DNA from: Variovorax boronicumulans
GTDB lineage: Bacteria > Pseudomonadota > Gammaproteobacteria > Burkholderiales > Burkholderiaceae_C
Length of the DNA: 64,000 bases
Assembly: GCF_019352895.1 (NCBI RefSeq)
Contig: NZ_JAAAFX010000004.1
Location: forward strand, 434,001 to 498,000
Direction of reading: 5' to 3'
Part shown: in pieces, positions 1 through 9,562 of the stretch
Layout: every line of letters starts with the position of its first letter
How positions within the stretch are numbered: the stretch's first letter is position 1
Program-made: the position numbers and the translations under genes
The notes under the pieces: generated by a model
Databases searched by the model: none
Told to the model about the DNA's origin: nothing
The model's input: the letters and a program-made list of their open reading frames with translations, nothing else

Positions 1-296
1 TCCACTACTTCGCCATCCGCAAGATGCACTTCATGATGCGGGCGAAGGCACTGGTGGCCTTCCCCGGCGGCTTCGGCACGCTCGACGAGCTGTTCGAGGT
101 GGTGACGCTGGTGCAGACCCGCAAGTCCAAGGCGGTGCCGATCGTGCTGTTCGGCTCCGAGTACTGGAAGCGCCTGATCGACTTCGACTTCCTGGTGGAC
201 GAAGGCGTGATCTCGCCGCAGGACATCGACCTGTTCCGCTACGTCGACACGCCCGAAGACGCCTGGGCCGCCGTCAAGCGCTTCTACGCACTCTGA
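1..296 (+). CDS. LOG/TIGR00730-family Rossmann protein, C-terminal part
   Basis: Open at the window edge, so the start is missing; about 97 C-terminal residues are visible. The frame carries PGGFGTLDE, the PGGxGTxxE signature of the LOG family (cytokinin riboside 5'-monophosphate phosphoribohydrolases and related nucleotide-binding proteins). Family members hydrolyse the N-glycosidic bond of AMP-like nucleotides. The residues before it, HYFAIRKMHFMMRAKALVAF, suit the strand and helix leading into that loop. The gene ends at TGA, and the next gene (TetR) converges on it 12 bp away. In bacteria the true substrate of this family is often unknown, so I do not assign a cytokinin role. Confidence 0.85.
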   Translation, partial: HYFAIRKMHFMMRAKALVAFPGGFGTLDELFEVVTLVQTRKSKAVPIVLFGSEYWKRLIDFDFLVDEGVISPQDIDLFRYVDTPEDAWAAVKRFYAL

Positions 297-308
297 TCGC
301 GCCGCGCC

Positions 309-977
309 TCAGGCGTCGACGTCGTCGGCGTCGGGGCGCAGCGCCTGCTCGAAGAAGCGCGTGAGCGCACGCGCACGCCGGCGCCGGTCGGCCAGCGGAT
401 CGGCCGCCGGCCCCATGGCCACCGCATCGTCGGCCACGCCGTGCAATGCGTTGAAGAGGATCACGGCCGTCAGGGTCGCATCCTCCACATCCCACACGCC
501 CGCCGCGTCACCGCGCCGGAGCAGCCCCACCAGTTGCGTGATGACCGCGTTGTCGTTGCGCATGCGCCGGTCCTCGGGCCGGTACTCGTGGAACACCACG
601 TCGTGCAGCGCGACGTTGTCGAGGTAGATCTCGAGCCCGGTCGCCACCCAGGCCTTGAGCCGGGCCCGGTGGTTGTCGGCGCGGTGCCGGTCCATCGCCT
701 CCTGCAGGCGCGCGCAGAAGTTGTCGACGAAGCGCTGCTGCAGCGCGCCGAGCATCGCCTCCTTGGACGGGAAGTACAGGTAGAAGGTGCCCTTGGCCAC
801 CTGCGCACCGGCCGCGATGTCGTCGATGCTGGTGCTTGCGATGCCCTTGGCGATGAACAGCCGCTCGGCCGCATCCATCAGCGCCAGGGCGCGGGTCTCG
901 GGGGCCTTGGTGCGGCGGCGCGGCGCGGCCTCGGCGTCGTCGGGGATCGGGTTCATGGCCATCTCGCCTTGGGTCAC
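309..977 (-). CDS. TetR/AcrR-family transcriptional regulator
   Basis: 222 residues from the first start; ATG codons at 962 and 956 are equally plausible. The N-terminal TetR helix-turn-helix lies at about residues 30-75, with the typical core IDDIAAGAQVAKGTFYLYF followed by PSKEAML. The C-terminal ligand and dimer domain is not recognisable. It is the last gene of a leftward group with a STAS-like gene (10 bp upstream) and an MFS exporter. A perfect 23-bp palindrome sits in the promoter of that group, so autorepression together with the exporter, relieved by an exporter substrate, is the likely logic. Ligand unknown. Confidence 0.9.
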   Translation of the reverse strand: MTQGEMAMNPIPDDAEAAPRRRTKAPETRALALMDAAERLFIAKGIASTSIDDIAAGAQVAKGTFYLYFPSKEAMLGALQQRFVDNFCARLQEAMDRHRADNHRARLKAWVATGLEIYLDNVALHDVVFHEYRPEDRRMRNDNAVITQLVGLLRRGDAAGVWDVEDATLTAVILFNALHGVADDAVAMGPAADPLADRRRRARALTRFFEQALRPDADDVDA

Positions 978-987
978 GCCGACGTTT

Positions 988-1443
988 TCAACCGACGCTC
1001 GCGGCCATGCGCGCCGTCCCGATGGCCTCGCGCACGGCCCGCAGGTCGAAGCGCAGCCCGCGCGGCGTCATCACGCGCTCGTCGATCCACGCCAGCGCAT
1101 CGTCGGTGTCGGCAAAGGTGCCGGCGGGCACGCCGAAGAGTTTCTCCACATTCATCTTGCGCATCCTCTCGTACTGGTCGGCGGGCACCACGCTGGCCAT
1201 GCCCATCACGTGGCGGCGGATGTCGGCGCCGCGCGCCTGCAGCCACTGCTTCGCATTCTGGGCGCTGCCTTCGGGATGCACCAGCGCCTCGGCGTCGGCG
1301 AACACGCGCAGGGACACGAAGGGCTCGCCGCGGTCGAGCCAGCGGTTCCAGTCGTCGGTGAAGGCCTGCATGCCCTCGAGGGTCTGCAGTCCGGACGAGA
1401 CGCTGATGACGAGCGGCCACTGGCCGAGGTCGTGATGGATCAT
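988..1443 (-). CDS. STAS/SpoIIAA-like domain protein, hypothetical
   Basis: 151 residues from the ATG at 1443, which has AGGAG just upstream (1450-1455 region). The frame stays open further upstream but without a better ribosome site. The protein opens with a short strand-rich stretch (MIHHDLGQWPLVISVSSG), then a helix, a hydrophobic strand (PFVSLRVFAD), more helices, and ends with DTDDALAWIDER. That order resembles single-domain STAS/SpoIIAA-like proteins of unknown function. No phosphorylatable serine could be assigned. It lies between the MFS exporter and TetR genes, probably in the same transcript. Function unknown. Confidence 0.65.
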   Translation of the reverse strand: MIHHDLGQWPLVISVSSGLQTLEGMQAFTDDWNRWLDRGEPFVSLRVFADAEALVHPEGSAQNAKQWLQARGADIRRHVMGMASVVPADQYERMRKMNVEKLFGVPAGTFADTDDALAWIDERVMTPRGLRFDLRAVREAIGTARMAASVG

Positions 1444-1525
1444 GGAGAACTCCTGGGAAAGAATCGAACGAAGGCGTGCGCCGAGGCGCACCGGGACCAG
1501 CGCGGCGGGCATGGGAAGCAAGGCC

Positions 1526-3055
1526 TCAGGCGCGGGCCGGCTGCACGGCGCGGCGCGGCCTGACGCTCACCAGCAGCCCCGCCGCCAGCAGCCCGGCCAG
1601 CCCGGCGCAGGCCATGGCGGCCTGGAAGCCACCGGCGAGCGCGCCGGCCAGAAGCTGGTGGGCCGTGGCCGCGTCGAGCGAAGCCAGCGCGCCCAGGTCA
1701 TGGCGGCCGACCGCGGCCACCGCCGCCTGCTGCGCATCGCGCAACCCCGCCTGCGCGAGCGCGTCAGCAAGCAGGGCCGTGGCGCGCGTGCTCATCAGCG
1801 TGCCGAGCAGCGCGATGCCGATCAGCATGCCGGCCTGGCGCAGCGCATTCGTGGTGGCCGAGGCCATGCCCGAACGCTGCGCCGGCACCGAGGCCATCAC
1901 GGCCGTGCTCGTGGCCGGCACCGCCAGGCCCGACCCCGCGCCGAGGAACACGAAGAGCAGCGCCAGCCAGGGGTACGGCGTGTCGGCGGAGAACAGCGTC
2001 AGCAGCAGCATCGTGGCGCCGATGAGCCCGTAGCCCGCGACCATCAGCGTGTGCACCGCATACCGCCGGGCCAGGCGGCCGAACTGCGAAGCCACCAGCC
2101 CGGTCGCGACGAACTGCGGCACCAGCCGCCAGCCGGTCTCGCTGGGCGACAGGCCCTGCACCTGCTGCAGGAACAGCGAGAAGAAGAACAGGCTGGCATA
2201 CGACGAGAAGCCCAGCACGAACGATGCGAAGTTGGTGACCGAGAAACGCGCATCGCGGAACAGCGCGAGCGGCAGCAGCGGCCGTTCGACGCGCGCCTCC
2301 ACCACCAGGAACAGCGCCAGCCCGACGGCGGCGGCCACCAGCGCGGTCGCGGCCTGCGCCGAGCCCCAGCCGTGCTCGCCGGCCGCGATCAGGCCGTAGG
2401 TCAGCGCACCGAGCCACAGCACGCTGAGCACCTGCCCCGCCGGGTCGAGCGCCGCATGCTCTGGATGGGCGCTCTCACGGATGCCCCAGAGCCCGAGGCC
2501 CACGGTCAGAAGGCCGATCGGCAGGTTGACGAGGAAGATGCTCTGCCAGCCCGCATGGTCCACCAGCACCCCGCCCAGCAGCGGCCCGAGGATCAGCGAC
2601 AGCGCGGTGAACGAGGACCAGCCGCCGATCACCCGCGCCCGGGCCGCGGGCTCGGGGAAGGCATGGGCCAGTAGCGACAGCGCGCCCGGAATCATCAGGG
2701 CGCCGGCCACGCCCTGCACGGCCCGCCCGGCCAGCAGCATGGGCAGGCTGCCGGCCAGCGCGCACATCGCGGAGCCGAGGGTGAACACCCCCACGCCGAG
2801 CAGCCAGGCGCGCTTGCGGCCGTAGCGGTCGCCCAGCGGGCCGGCCAACAGCATGAACGCCGACAGGCACAGCGCGTAGATGTCGATCACCCACTGCAGG
2901 CCGGCGAGGTCGGTGGAGAGCGCGCGCTGCAGCGTGGGCAGCGCGACGTTGACGATGCTCACGTCGAGCGTGGCGATGAAGCTGCCGAGGTACACGGCCG
3001 CGACGAGCGCGAGGCGCCGGCGCGGATCGGTGGCCGGCGGGGAAAGCGGGTCCAT
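1526..3055 (-). CDS. MFS drug exporter, DHA2/EmrB type
   Basis: 509 residues from the ATG at 3055. A TTG 12 bp upstream would add four residues, but GAAGG sits 5 nt before the ATG and favours it. About 14 hydrophobic segments fit the DHA2 (14-TM) family. Motif A is seen as GDRYGRKR in the loop after TM2, and the motif-C area as PGALSLLAHAF. Members export drugs, dyes or toxic metabolites by proton antiport across the inner membrane. It is first in the operon with a STAS-like gene and a TetR regulator, behind a palindromic operator at 3086-3108, so inducible efflux is likely. Substrate unknown. Confidence 0.9.
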   Translation of the reverse strand: MDPLSPPATDPRRRLALVAAVYLGSFIATLDVSIVNVALPTLQRALSTDLAGLQWVIDIYALCLSAFMLLAGPLGDRYGRKRAWLLGVGVFTLGSAMCALAGSLPMLLAGRAVQGVAGALMIPGALSLLAHAFPEPAARARVIGGWSSFTALSLILGPLLGGVLVDHAGWQSIFLVNLPIGLLTVGLGLWGIRESAHPEHAALDPAGQVLSVLWLGALTYGLIAAGEHGWGSAQAATALVAAAVGLALFLVVEARVERPLLPLALFRDARFSVTNFASFVLGFSSYASLFFFSLFLQQVQGLSPSETGWRLVPQFVATGLVASQFGRLARRYAVHTLMVAGYGLIGATMLLLTLFSADTPYPWLALLFVFLGAGSGLAVPATSTAVMASVPAQRSGMASATTNALRQAGMLIGIALLGTLMSTRATALLADALAQAGLRDAQQAAVAAVGRHDLGALASLDAATAHQLLAGALAGGFQAAMACAGLAGLLAAGLLVSVRPRRAVQPARA

Positions 3056-3085
3056 GGACGCCTTCAAGTCATTGAGGAAGGCGCC

Positions 3086-3108
3086 GATACTGACTTCAAG
3101 TCAGTATC
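3086..3108 (-). promoter_or_regulatory. Perfect 23-bp palindromic operator, probable TetR site
   Basis: Two perfect 11-bp arms (GATACTGACTT and AAGTCAGTATC) around one central base at 3097. On the minus strand a TTGACA at 3109-3114 is followed after 17 nt by CAGTAT, so the palindrome fills the space between a consensus -35 and a fair -10. A protein bound here would block RNA polymerase. A ten-base copy, CTTCAAGTCA, recurs at 3062-3071 over the ribosome-binding region of the exporter gene. The TetR protein encoded last in the operon is the obvious candidate; binding itself is inferred. Confidence 0.75.
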
Positions 3109-3164
3109 CTGTCAATCAAATGAGAATTGATCGCATTTGAAACGTGGTTTTCGGGGCGCGGACG

Positions 3165-4328
3165 TCAGAGCTTCAGCCCCCAGGTCGCGCGCGCCCCGAC
3201 CACCAGCACACCGCCCACCACCCAGAACACGCCGGTGATGCCGATCAGCGCGCCGAGCGAGCCGAACAGCATGGGCATGGCCACGCTCGAGGCGTTGATG
3301 GTCATCAGGCGCAGGCCCAGCGCCTCGCCGTGGCGTGCGTGCGGCGTGATCTGGTGCAGCATGCTCATCACCATCGGCTGCACCGCCCCCAGCGCGAAGC
3401 CGAGCATCACCGAGCACAGGCCCATGGTCCAGGGCGACTCGAGCAGCGGATAGACCGAGAACACGGCCGCCGTGACCAACGTGGACGTCAGGATCACGCT
3501 GCGCTCCGAGGCGCGCGAGGCGATCAGTGGCAGCACCACGCGGATGAAGGCCGCGGCGATCGCGAAGGCGCCGAGGATCGAGCCGATCACCGAAGCGCTG
3601 ATGCCGCGCTCGTGCCCCAGCACCGGCAGCACGAAGGCATGCACGTCCCAGCTCGAGGACTGCAGCCAGTTGACGAACAGCAGGCGCCTGAACATCGGCT
3701 CGCGCAGCAGGTCCCAGGCGCGCGTGGGCACGGCGCCCGCGGCAGCGACCACCAGCGGCGGCTCGTCGGCGCCGCGCGCCAGCATCCAGCACAGGATCGG
3801 CAGCACCGCCATCACGCCGAAGCAGATGCGGAAGGCCATCAGGTCGGCCGGCGCGAGCCCGGCGTGGTCGATCAGCATGCCGGCCAGGAAGGGCCCGACG
3901 AAGTTGGCCGCGGCCGGCGCGATGGCCAGCCAGCTGAACACGCGCTTGAGTTGCGTCGAGTCGGTGGCCGAGCGCCCCACGTGGCGCTGCAGCGCGATGA
4001 CCGTCGCACCCGTGGCGCCGCCGGTCAGCAGGGCCGCGAGGCACATCACCGGGAAGACCGGAAAGACCACCACCAGCCCCGCACCCAGCGAGGCCGCGAT
4101 GACCGAGAACCAGAGCGGCCGCTTGAAACCGTAGCGGTCGGCGAAGCGCCCCGCGGGCAGCGCCAGGAACACCTGGGTGAGCGCGAACAGCGCGATCAGC
4201 ACGCCGACCGCCGCCGCGCTGTAGCCCTGCTGCAGCGCCAGCAGCGGCGTGGCCAGCCGCATGCCCGCCATGGTGGCGTGCAGGCAGACCTGGGCCCCGA
4301 TGACGCGCAGGAGTTCGGCGCCTTTCAC
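3165..4328 (-). CDS. MFS transporter
   Basis: 387 residues from a GTG at 4328 that overlaps the rmuC stop (GTGA). The frame is open further upstream inside rmuC, but only without membrane character. About 12 hydrophobic segments, with a motif-A-like loop GRFADRYGFKRP near residues 60-70. This is a YajR/sugar-exporter-like major facilitator; the substrate cannot be read. It is the last of five leftward genes packed with gaps of 20 bp or less, and its start overlapping the rmuC stop implies translational coupling. No terminator is visible before the TetR-controlled promoter at 3.1 kb. Confidence 0.85.
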   Translation of the reverse strand: MKGAELLRVIGAQVCLHATMAGMRLATPLLALQQGYSAAAVGVLIALFALTQVFLALPAGRFADRYGFKRPLWFSVIAASLGAGLVVVFPVFPVMCLAALLTGGATGATVIALQRHVGRSATDSTQLKRVFSWLAIAPAAANFVGPFLAGMLIDHAGLAPADLMAFRICFGVMAVLPILCWMLARGADEPPLVVAAAGAVPTRAWDLLREPMFRRLLFVNWLQSSSWDVHAFVLPVLGHERGISASVIGSILGAFAIAAAFIRVVLPLIASRASERSVILTSTLVTAAVFSVYPLLESPWTMGLCSVMLGFALGAVQPMVMSMLHQITPHARHGEALGLRLMTINASSVAMPMLFGSLGALIGITGVFWVVGGVLVVGARATWGLKL

Positions 4329-5686
4329 GGCGTGCCGTCGCCGTCGGTGTCGGCCGTGCCCGGCAGCAGCACCTGCGACTGCGCCTCGGGCAGGGCCTCG
4401 ACCTTGCGCAGCGCCAGGCGCATCTGCTTGGCGCGCGTGTCGGCCTTGTCGAGCGTGTCGGAGGCCTTGGCCACCTGCTCCTTGATGCGCGCGACCCATT
4501 CGCCGTAGCGCTCGAACTCGGTCTTGACCGCGCCCAGCACCTTCCACACCTCGGAGGCCTGGTGCTCCAGCGCCAGCGTGCGAAAGCCCATGTGCAGGCT
4601 GTTGAGCATGGCCAGCAAGGTGGTCGGGCCGGCCAGCGTCACACGGTGCTGGCGCTGGATCGCGTCCATCAGGCCGGGCCGGCGCAGCACCTCGGCGTAG
4701 AGGCTCTCGACCGGCAGGAACAGGATCGCGAAGTCGGTGGTGTGCGGCGCCGCGAGGTAGTTCTCGGCGATCGACTTGGCTTCGGTGCGGATGCGGGCCT
4801 CGAGCGCCTTGGCCGCGAGTTCGGCACCGGCGGCATCGGCGCGCTCGTGGGCGTCGATCAGGCGTTCGTAGTCGTCGCGCGGGAACTTGGCGTCGATGGG
4901 CAGCCAGACCGGCGCCCCGTCCTCGCCGCGCCCCGGAAAACGGATCGCGAAGTCGACGCGCTGGCCGCTGCGCGGCTTGGTCTCAACCTGCTTGGCGTAC
5001 TGGTCGGGCGTGAGCACCTGTTCCAGCAAGGCCTCGAGCTGGACCTCGCCGAAGATGCCGCGCGTTTTCACGTTGGTCAGCACGCGCTGCAGGCTGCCCA
5101 CGCCGACGGCCAGCGTCTGCATCTCGCCCAGGCCCTTGTGCACCTGGTCGAGCCGGTCGGCCACCTGCTTGAAGCTCTCGCCGAGCCGCGCCTCCAGCGT
5201 GGTCTGCAGTTTCTCGTCGACCGTCTGGCGCATCTCGTCGAGCTTGGCGGCATTGCTCTGCTGCAGTTGCGCGAGCTGCGTTTCCATGGTCGTGCGGACT
5301 TCGGCGAGACGGCGTGCGTTCGATTCGGACAGCCCCTGCAGCTGCGTGCTGAGCGTGTCGGCCAGCGTCTTCTGCAGCAGGGTGAGCTGCTGCGCGAAGG
5401 CGTCGATCTGCGCGTTCTGCGTGCGCGTCGCCTCGGCCCCCTGCTGCACCAGCGCGGCCTGGAAGCTGGCGAAGTTCTGGCCCAGCTCCTGCCGCGTGCC
5501 GCGCGCGGATTCGCCGATCTCCTGGCGCAATCCGCGTTCGGTGCGTTCATGGCCGGCGGCGAGCGCAGCCGCCAGTTCGGCATGGTGATCGGCCGCCGGG
5601 CGTCGCAGCAGCAGCACCACCAGCAGGATGAAGTTCAAGGCCACCAGGGCCAGCAGGATCCAGAGTCCGGTTTCGGCAGTCGGCAC
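4325..5686 (-). CDS. rmuC: DNA recombination protein RmuC
   Basis: 453 residues, GTG start. One N-terminal membrane anchor (residues about 7-27, LWILLALVALNFILLVVLLL) is followed by a long coiled coil (about 40-190) rich in Gln, Glu and Ala. The RmuC core follows, with LTNVKTRGIFGEVQLEALLE and VWLPIDAKFPRDDYERL, the nuclease-like signature of the family. RmuC limits inversions at short inverted repeats in Escherichia coli and is membrane tethered; its biochemical activity is not firmly known. It lies between a 2-hydroxyacid dehydrogenase gene (15 bp upstream) and an MFS gene whose start overlaps its stop. Confidence 0.95.
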   Translation of the reverse strand: MPTAETGLWILLALVALNFILLVVLLLRRPAADHHAELAAALAAGHERTERGLRQEIGESARGTRQELGQNFASFQAALVQQGAEATRTQNAQIDAFAQQLTLLQKTLADTLSTQLQGLSESNARRLAEVRTTMETQLAQLQQSNAAKLDEMRQTVDEKLQTTLEARLGESFKQVADRLDQVHKGLGEMQTLAVGVGSLQRVLTNVKTRGIFGEVQLEALLEQVLTPDQYAKQVETKPRSGQRVDFAIRFPGRGEDGAPVWLPIDAKFPRDDYERLIDAHERADAAGAELAAKALEARIRTEAKSIAENYLAAPHTTDFAILFLPVESLYAEVLRRPGLMDAIQRQHRVTLAGPTTLLAMLNSLHMGFRTLALEHQASEVWKVLGAVKTEFERYGEWVARIKEQVAKASDTLDKADTRAKQMRLALRKVEALPEAQSQVLLPGTADTDGDGTP

Positions 5687-5701
5687 GTGGGGGTGCCTCG
5701 C

Positions 5702-6697
5702 TTACTTGCTGGCGGCGATGGCGGGCGCGACGGGAACGATCGGCGTCAGCGGCCCCTTGCCGCCCAGGAAGGAGATCAGGTTGTCGGCGGCCAGGTTGGC
5801 CATGGCCAGGCGCGTGGGGATGGTCGCGCTCGCGATGTGCGGCGTGAGCACCACGTTGGGCACGGTGAGCAGGTCGGGGTGCACCGAGGGCTCGCCCTCG
5901 AACACGTCCAGGCCGGCGGCCGAGATGGTGCGTTCGCGCAGCGCCGCGGCCAGCGCGGCGTCGTCCACGATGCCACCGCGCGCGATGTTGATCAGCGTGG
6001 CGGTGGGCTTCATCTGGCGCAGTTCGGCGGCGCCGATCGCATGGTGCGAGGACGGCGAATAGGGCAGCACCAGCACCAGGTGGTCGGCCGACTTGAGCAG
6101 CTCTTCCTTGCTCACGTAGTCGGCCTTGAGTTCGGCCTCGATGCCGGCGTCGAGCCGCGAGCGGTTGTGATAGATCACCTTCATGCCGAAGCCCAGCGCC
6201 CCGCGCCGCGCGATGCCCTGGCCGATGCGGCCCATGCCCAGGATGCCCAGCGTGCTGCCGTGCACGTCGGAGCCGGCGAACATGTCGTAGCGCCAGGTCT
6301 TCCACTCGCCGCGGCGCAGGAAATGCTCGCTCTCGGTCACGCGGCGCGCGGTGGCCATCAGCAGCGCGAAGCCGAAGTCGGCGGTGGTCTCGGTCAGCAC
6401 GTCGGGCGCGTTGGTGGCCATCACGCCGTGGCGCGTCATGGCCTCGATGTCGAAGTTGTTGTAGCCCACCGCCATGTTGGCGCAGATCTTGAGTTCGGGG
6501 CAGCCGGCCAGCACCGCCGCATCGATCTTGACGCCGCCGGTGGTGAACGCGCCCTGCTTGCCCTGCAGCCGACGCACCAGTTCCTCGCCCTGCCATTCGA
6601 CATCGTCCGTGTTGGCCTCCACCTCGAAGTGGAGCTTGAGCTTCTCGAGGATCTCGGGGAACACGGCGCGGGTGACGAGGATATGGGGCTTGAGCAT
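5702..6697 (-). CDS. D-isomer-specific 2-hydroxyacid dehydrogenase (glyoxylate/hydroxypyruvate reductase-like)
   Basis: 331 residues, ATG at 6697 with AGGAG upstream. The NAD(P)-binding Rossmann motif is GILGMGRIGQG near residues 150-160. The catalytic set is present: Arg in INIARGG (about 240), Glu in VFEGEP (about 269) and His in LTPHIASAT (about 287). Enzymes of this type reduce glyoxylate, hydroxypyruvate or 2-ketogluconate with NAD(P)H. The opening MLKPHILVTRAVFPEILEKL fits the GhrB-like subgroup. It lies 20 bp after the NhaD-like transporter gene and 15 bp before rmuC in a packed leftward run. Exact substrate not decidable here. Confidence 0.9.
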   Translation of the reverse strand: MLKPHILVTRAVFPEILEKLKLHFEVEANTDDVEWQGEELVRRLQGKQGAFTTGGVKIDAAVLAGCPELKICANMAVGYNNFDIEAMTRHGVMATNAPDVLTETTADFGFALLMATARRVTESEHFLRRGEWKTWRYDMFAGSDVHGSTLGILGMGRIGQGIARRGALGFGMKVIYHNRSRLDAGIEAELKADYVSKEELLKSADHLVLVLPYSPSSHHAIGAAELRQMKPTATLINIARGGIVDDAALAAALRERTISAAGLDVFEGEPSVHPDLLTVPNVVLTPHIASATIPTRLAMANLAADNLISFLGGKGPLTPIVPVAPAIAASK

Positions 6698-6717
6698 CGG
6701 TCGGGACTCCTGGAAGG

Positions 6718-8154
6718 TCAGCGGAAGAAAATGAAGGTGACGAGGACGAACAGCGGCAGCAGGCACACGCCCGACCACGCCATGTAGCCGAAGAAGCTCG
6801 GCATGCGCACGCCGCGGTCTTCGGCGATGGCCTTGACCATCAGGTTGGGCGCGTTGCCGATGTAGGTGTTGGCGCCCATGAACACCGCACCGGCGGACAC
6901 CGCCGCCAGCGTGCTGGCGTAGGTGGTCATCAAGGCCACCGGGTCGCCACCGGCGGTGTTGAAGAACACCAGGTAGGTCGGTGCGTTGTCCAGGAAGGAA
7001 CTCAGTGCGCCCGTGGCCCAGAAGTACATCGCCGGATCGGGCTGGCCGTCGGCGCGCGTGACGGCGGCCACCACCGCGCCGAAAGGCCCGTTCGCGCCGG
7101 CCTTGAGCATCGCGATCACCGGCACGATGGTCAGGAAGATGCCGGCGAAGAGCTTGGCCACTTCGGCCATCGGCGCCCAGCCGAACTGGTTGGCGGCATG
7201 CACCGCGCGCGGCGTGATCCTGAGCGACAGCAGCGTCAGCGCCACCAGCCCGGCATCGCGCAGCAGCCCGGGCAGACCGACCGGCGTGCCGTAGACGTCG
7301 AAAGCAACGGGCGATTTCCAGGTGCCGCTCATGAGCACCAGCGCGACCACGCCGCCGAGCAGCCAGAAGTTGACCGCGCCGTCGAAGCCGATGCGCCGCG
7401 TGTCCGGGGTGGGGTCGACCGGCAGCACGCCTTCCTTGCGGTAGAAGTGGCGGTCGATCAGCCAGAACATCGCCAGCAGCACCGCGGTCACGAACAGCGT
7501 CTCGGGCAGGATGTTGCGCGCCGTCCAGAAGAAGTCGACGCCCTTGAGGAAGCCCAGGAACAGCGGCGGATCGCCCAGCGGCGTGAGCGAGCCGCCGATG
7601 TTGGACACGATGAAGATGAAGAACACCACCACGTGTGCGCGCTGCGCGCGGTTGTCGTTGGCGCGGATCAGCGGACGGATCAGCAGCATCGATGCGCCGG
7701 TGGTGCCCATGAAGCTCGCCAGCACCGCGCCGAGCGCGAGGATCGCGACGTTGAGGCCGGGCGCGCCCCGCAGGTTGCCGCGGATGTGGATGCCGCCGGC
7801 CACCGTATAGAGCGCGGTGAGCAGCAGGATGAAGGGCACGTACTCGGCCAGCAGCGCGTGCACGAACTCGGCGCCGGCCACGGGCAGGCCGAACACCAGG
7901 CCGAAGGGGACCAGGAAGGCCAGCGCCCAGCCGGCCGTGACCTTGCCGTAGTGGTGATGCCAGAAGGCCGGGACCAGCAGCGGCATCAGCGCGATCGACA
8001 GCAGCATGGCGGCGAAGGGAAGACCCCACCAGGCCGACAGCTGGCCGCCGTCGAAGGTGGCCGCCTGCGCCAGCGCGGGGCACAGCAGCAGCAGAAGCAG
8101 CGCCGGCAGCACCGCGCGCCGAGCGGTCGGCGCGCCGAGAACGCCGCGGCTCAC
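6718..8154 (-). CDS. NhaD-like sodium:proton antiporter / ion transporter (ArsB-NhaD superfamily)
   Basis: 478 residues from a GTG at 8154 overlapping the pncB stop (GTGA). A Leu-rich segment ending ALAQAA (residues about 12-30) could be a signal or first membrane helix. About 12 further hydrophobic helices follow. Re-entrant-loop-like, Gly/Asn/Pro-rich stretches appear as a repeat pair: [20 protein letters not shown] and [15 protein letters not shown], together with [13 protein letters not shown]. This is the pattern of the COG1055 ion-transporter group that includes NhaD and ArsB. Family members exchange Na+ for H+ or move anions at the inner membrane. The coupling ion is an inference. Confidence 0.85.
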   Translation of the reverse strand: MSRGVLGAPTARRAVLPALLLLLLCPALAQAATFDGGQLSAWWGLPFAAMLLSIALMPLLVPAFWHHHYGKVTAGWALAFLVPFGLVFGLPVAGAEFVHALLAEYVPFILLLTALYTVAGGIHIRGNLRGAPGLNVAILALGAVLASFMGTTGASMLLIRPLIRANDNRAQRAHVVVFFIFIVSNIGGSLTPLGDPPLFLGFLKGVDFFWTARNILPETLFVTAVLLAMFWLIDRHFYRKEGVLPVDPTPDTRRIGFDGAVNFWLLGGVVALVLMSGTWKSPVAFDVYGTPVGLPGLLRDAGLVALTLLSLRITPRAVHAANQFGWAPMAEVAKLFAGIFLTIVPVIAMLKAGANGPFGAVVAAVTRADGQPDPAMYFWATGALSSFLDNAPTYLVFFNTAGGDPVALMTTYASTLAAVSAGAVFMGANTYIGNAPNLMVKAIAEDRGVRMPSFFGYMAWSGVCLLPLFVLVTFIFFR

Positions 8155-9362
8155 GCGGCGGGCTGCGCGATCTCGAAGACCTGGCGCAGGTAGGCCAGGT
8201 ACTTCTCGTCTTCGCACATGTTCTTGGAGGGTGTGTCGGACAGCTTGGCGACCGGCTGGTCGTTGCAGCGGATCATCTTGATCACGATCTGCAGCGGCTC
8301 GTAGCCCAGGTCGTTGGTCAGGTTGGTGCCGATGCCGAAGGCCAGCTGGCAGCGGCCGCGGAACTGCCGGTACAGCTCGATGGTGCGCGGCACCGTCAGG
8401 CCGTCGCTGAAGATCAGCGTCTTGGTCAGCGGATCGACCCGGTTGGCGATGTAGTGCGCCAGCATGCGCTCGCCCCACTGGAACGGGTCGCCGCTGTCGT
8501 GGCGCGCGCCATCGAAGAGCTTGCAGAAGTACAGGTCGAAGTCGCGCAGGAAGGCGTTCATGCCGTAGACGTCGGACAACGCGATGCCCAGGTCGCCGCG
8601 GTACTCGCGGGCCCACGACTCAAAGCCGAAGATCTGGCTGTCGCGCAGCCGCGGGCCCAGCGCCTGGCAGGCCTGCAGGTACTCGTGGGCCATGGTGCCC
8701 AGCGGAATCAGGCCGAGCTTCATGGCGTAGAGCACGTTGCTGGTGCCGGCGAGTTGCGGCAGCTGAACGCCGCGCTGTACGGGCGTGGTGACCGCGCCGA
8801 GCCGCGTGTTGAGCGTGCGCAGCACCTCTTCGTGCCAGGACTTGGAGAAGCGGCGGCGGGTGCCGTAGTCGGCGATCTTCAGGTCCGACAGGCCATCGGC
8901 CTGAAGCTGCCCGATCTTGGTCTCGAGCCGGCGCCGGCCCTCGGCGACATCGGCCTGGGGCTGGGTGTTGCGGAAGTAGACCTCGTTGACGATGGCCAGC
9001 ACCGGGATCTCGAACAGGATCGTGTGCAGCCAGGGGCCCTTGATGCTGATGTCGAGCTCGCCGTTGGGCAGCGGCGTGATGTCGATGTACTTCTCGTTGA
9101 GCCGGAACAGCCCGAGGAAGTCGACGAAGTCGCTCTTGATGAAGCGCATCGAGCGCAGGTAGGACAGTTCGGCGTCCTTGAACTGCAGTGAACAGAGGCC
9201 CCGTATCTCCTCGCGGATCTCGCTGGCGTAGCGCGCCAGGTCGACGCCGGGGTTGCGGCACTTGAAGCGGTACTCGACGCGCGCCCCCGGGAAGTGGTGC
9301 AGCACGACCTGCATCATCGTGAACTTGTAGAGGTCGGTGTCCAGCAGGCTGTGAATGATCAT
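8151..9362 (-). CDS. pncB: Nicotinate phosphoribosyltransferase
   Basis: 403 residues, usual length for PncB. It converts nicotinate, PRPP and ATP to nicotinate mononucleotide in NAD salvage (Preiss-Handler route), in the cytoplasm. Visible signatures are [11 protein letters not shown] at the N-terminus, YGTRRRFS (about residue 165), [13 protein letters not shown] (about 290) and [12 protein letters not shown] (about 345), all characteristic of the family. Its stop overlaps the GTG start of the transporter gene, and it is first of five leftward genes. The upstream 200 bp is shared with the divergent csbD gene. Confidence 0.95.
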   Translation of the reverse strand: MIIHSLLDTDLYKFTMMQVVLHHFPGARVEYRFKCRNPGVDLARYASEIREEIRGLCSLQFKDAELSYLRSMRFIKSDFVDFLGLFRLNEKYIDITPLPNGELDISIKGPWLHTILFEIPVLAIVNEVYFRNTQPQADVAEGRRRLETKIGQLQADGLSDLKIADYGTRRRFSKSWHEEVLRTLNTRLGAVTTPVQRGVQLPQLAGTSNVLYAMKLGLIPLGTMAHEYLQACQALGPRLRDSQIFGFESWAREYRGDLGIALSDVYGMNAFLRDFDLYFCKLFDGARHDSGDPFQWGERMLAHYIANRVDPLTKTLIFSDGLTVPRTIELYRQFRGRCQLAFGIGTNLTNDLGYEPLQIVIKMIRCNDQPVAKLSDTPSKNMCEDEKYLAYLRQVFEIAQPAA

Positions 9363-9562
9363 GGTTCGGCGCGCTTGTCTCGGTGTCGTATCGGCGTGCG
9401 CTCGATTATCACGGTCCCCGTCGGCTTGTGCCTACGGTTGCATCCCCGGGCGTCCTACCAGAGGGGGAATGGGGCTGCTTCTACAGTGACTTCACGCCGG
9501 CCAAACAGCTCCACCACACGGCAGAGCGGCCATCGATTCATCTGACTCTGAAGGAGACCGAC

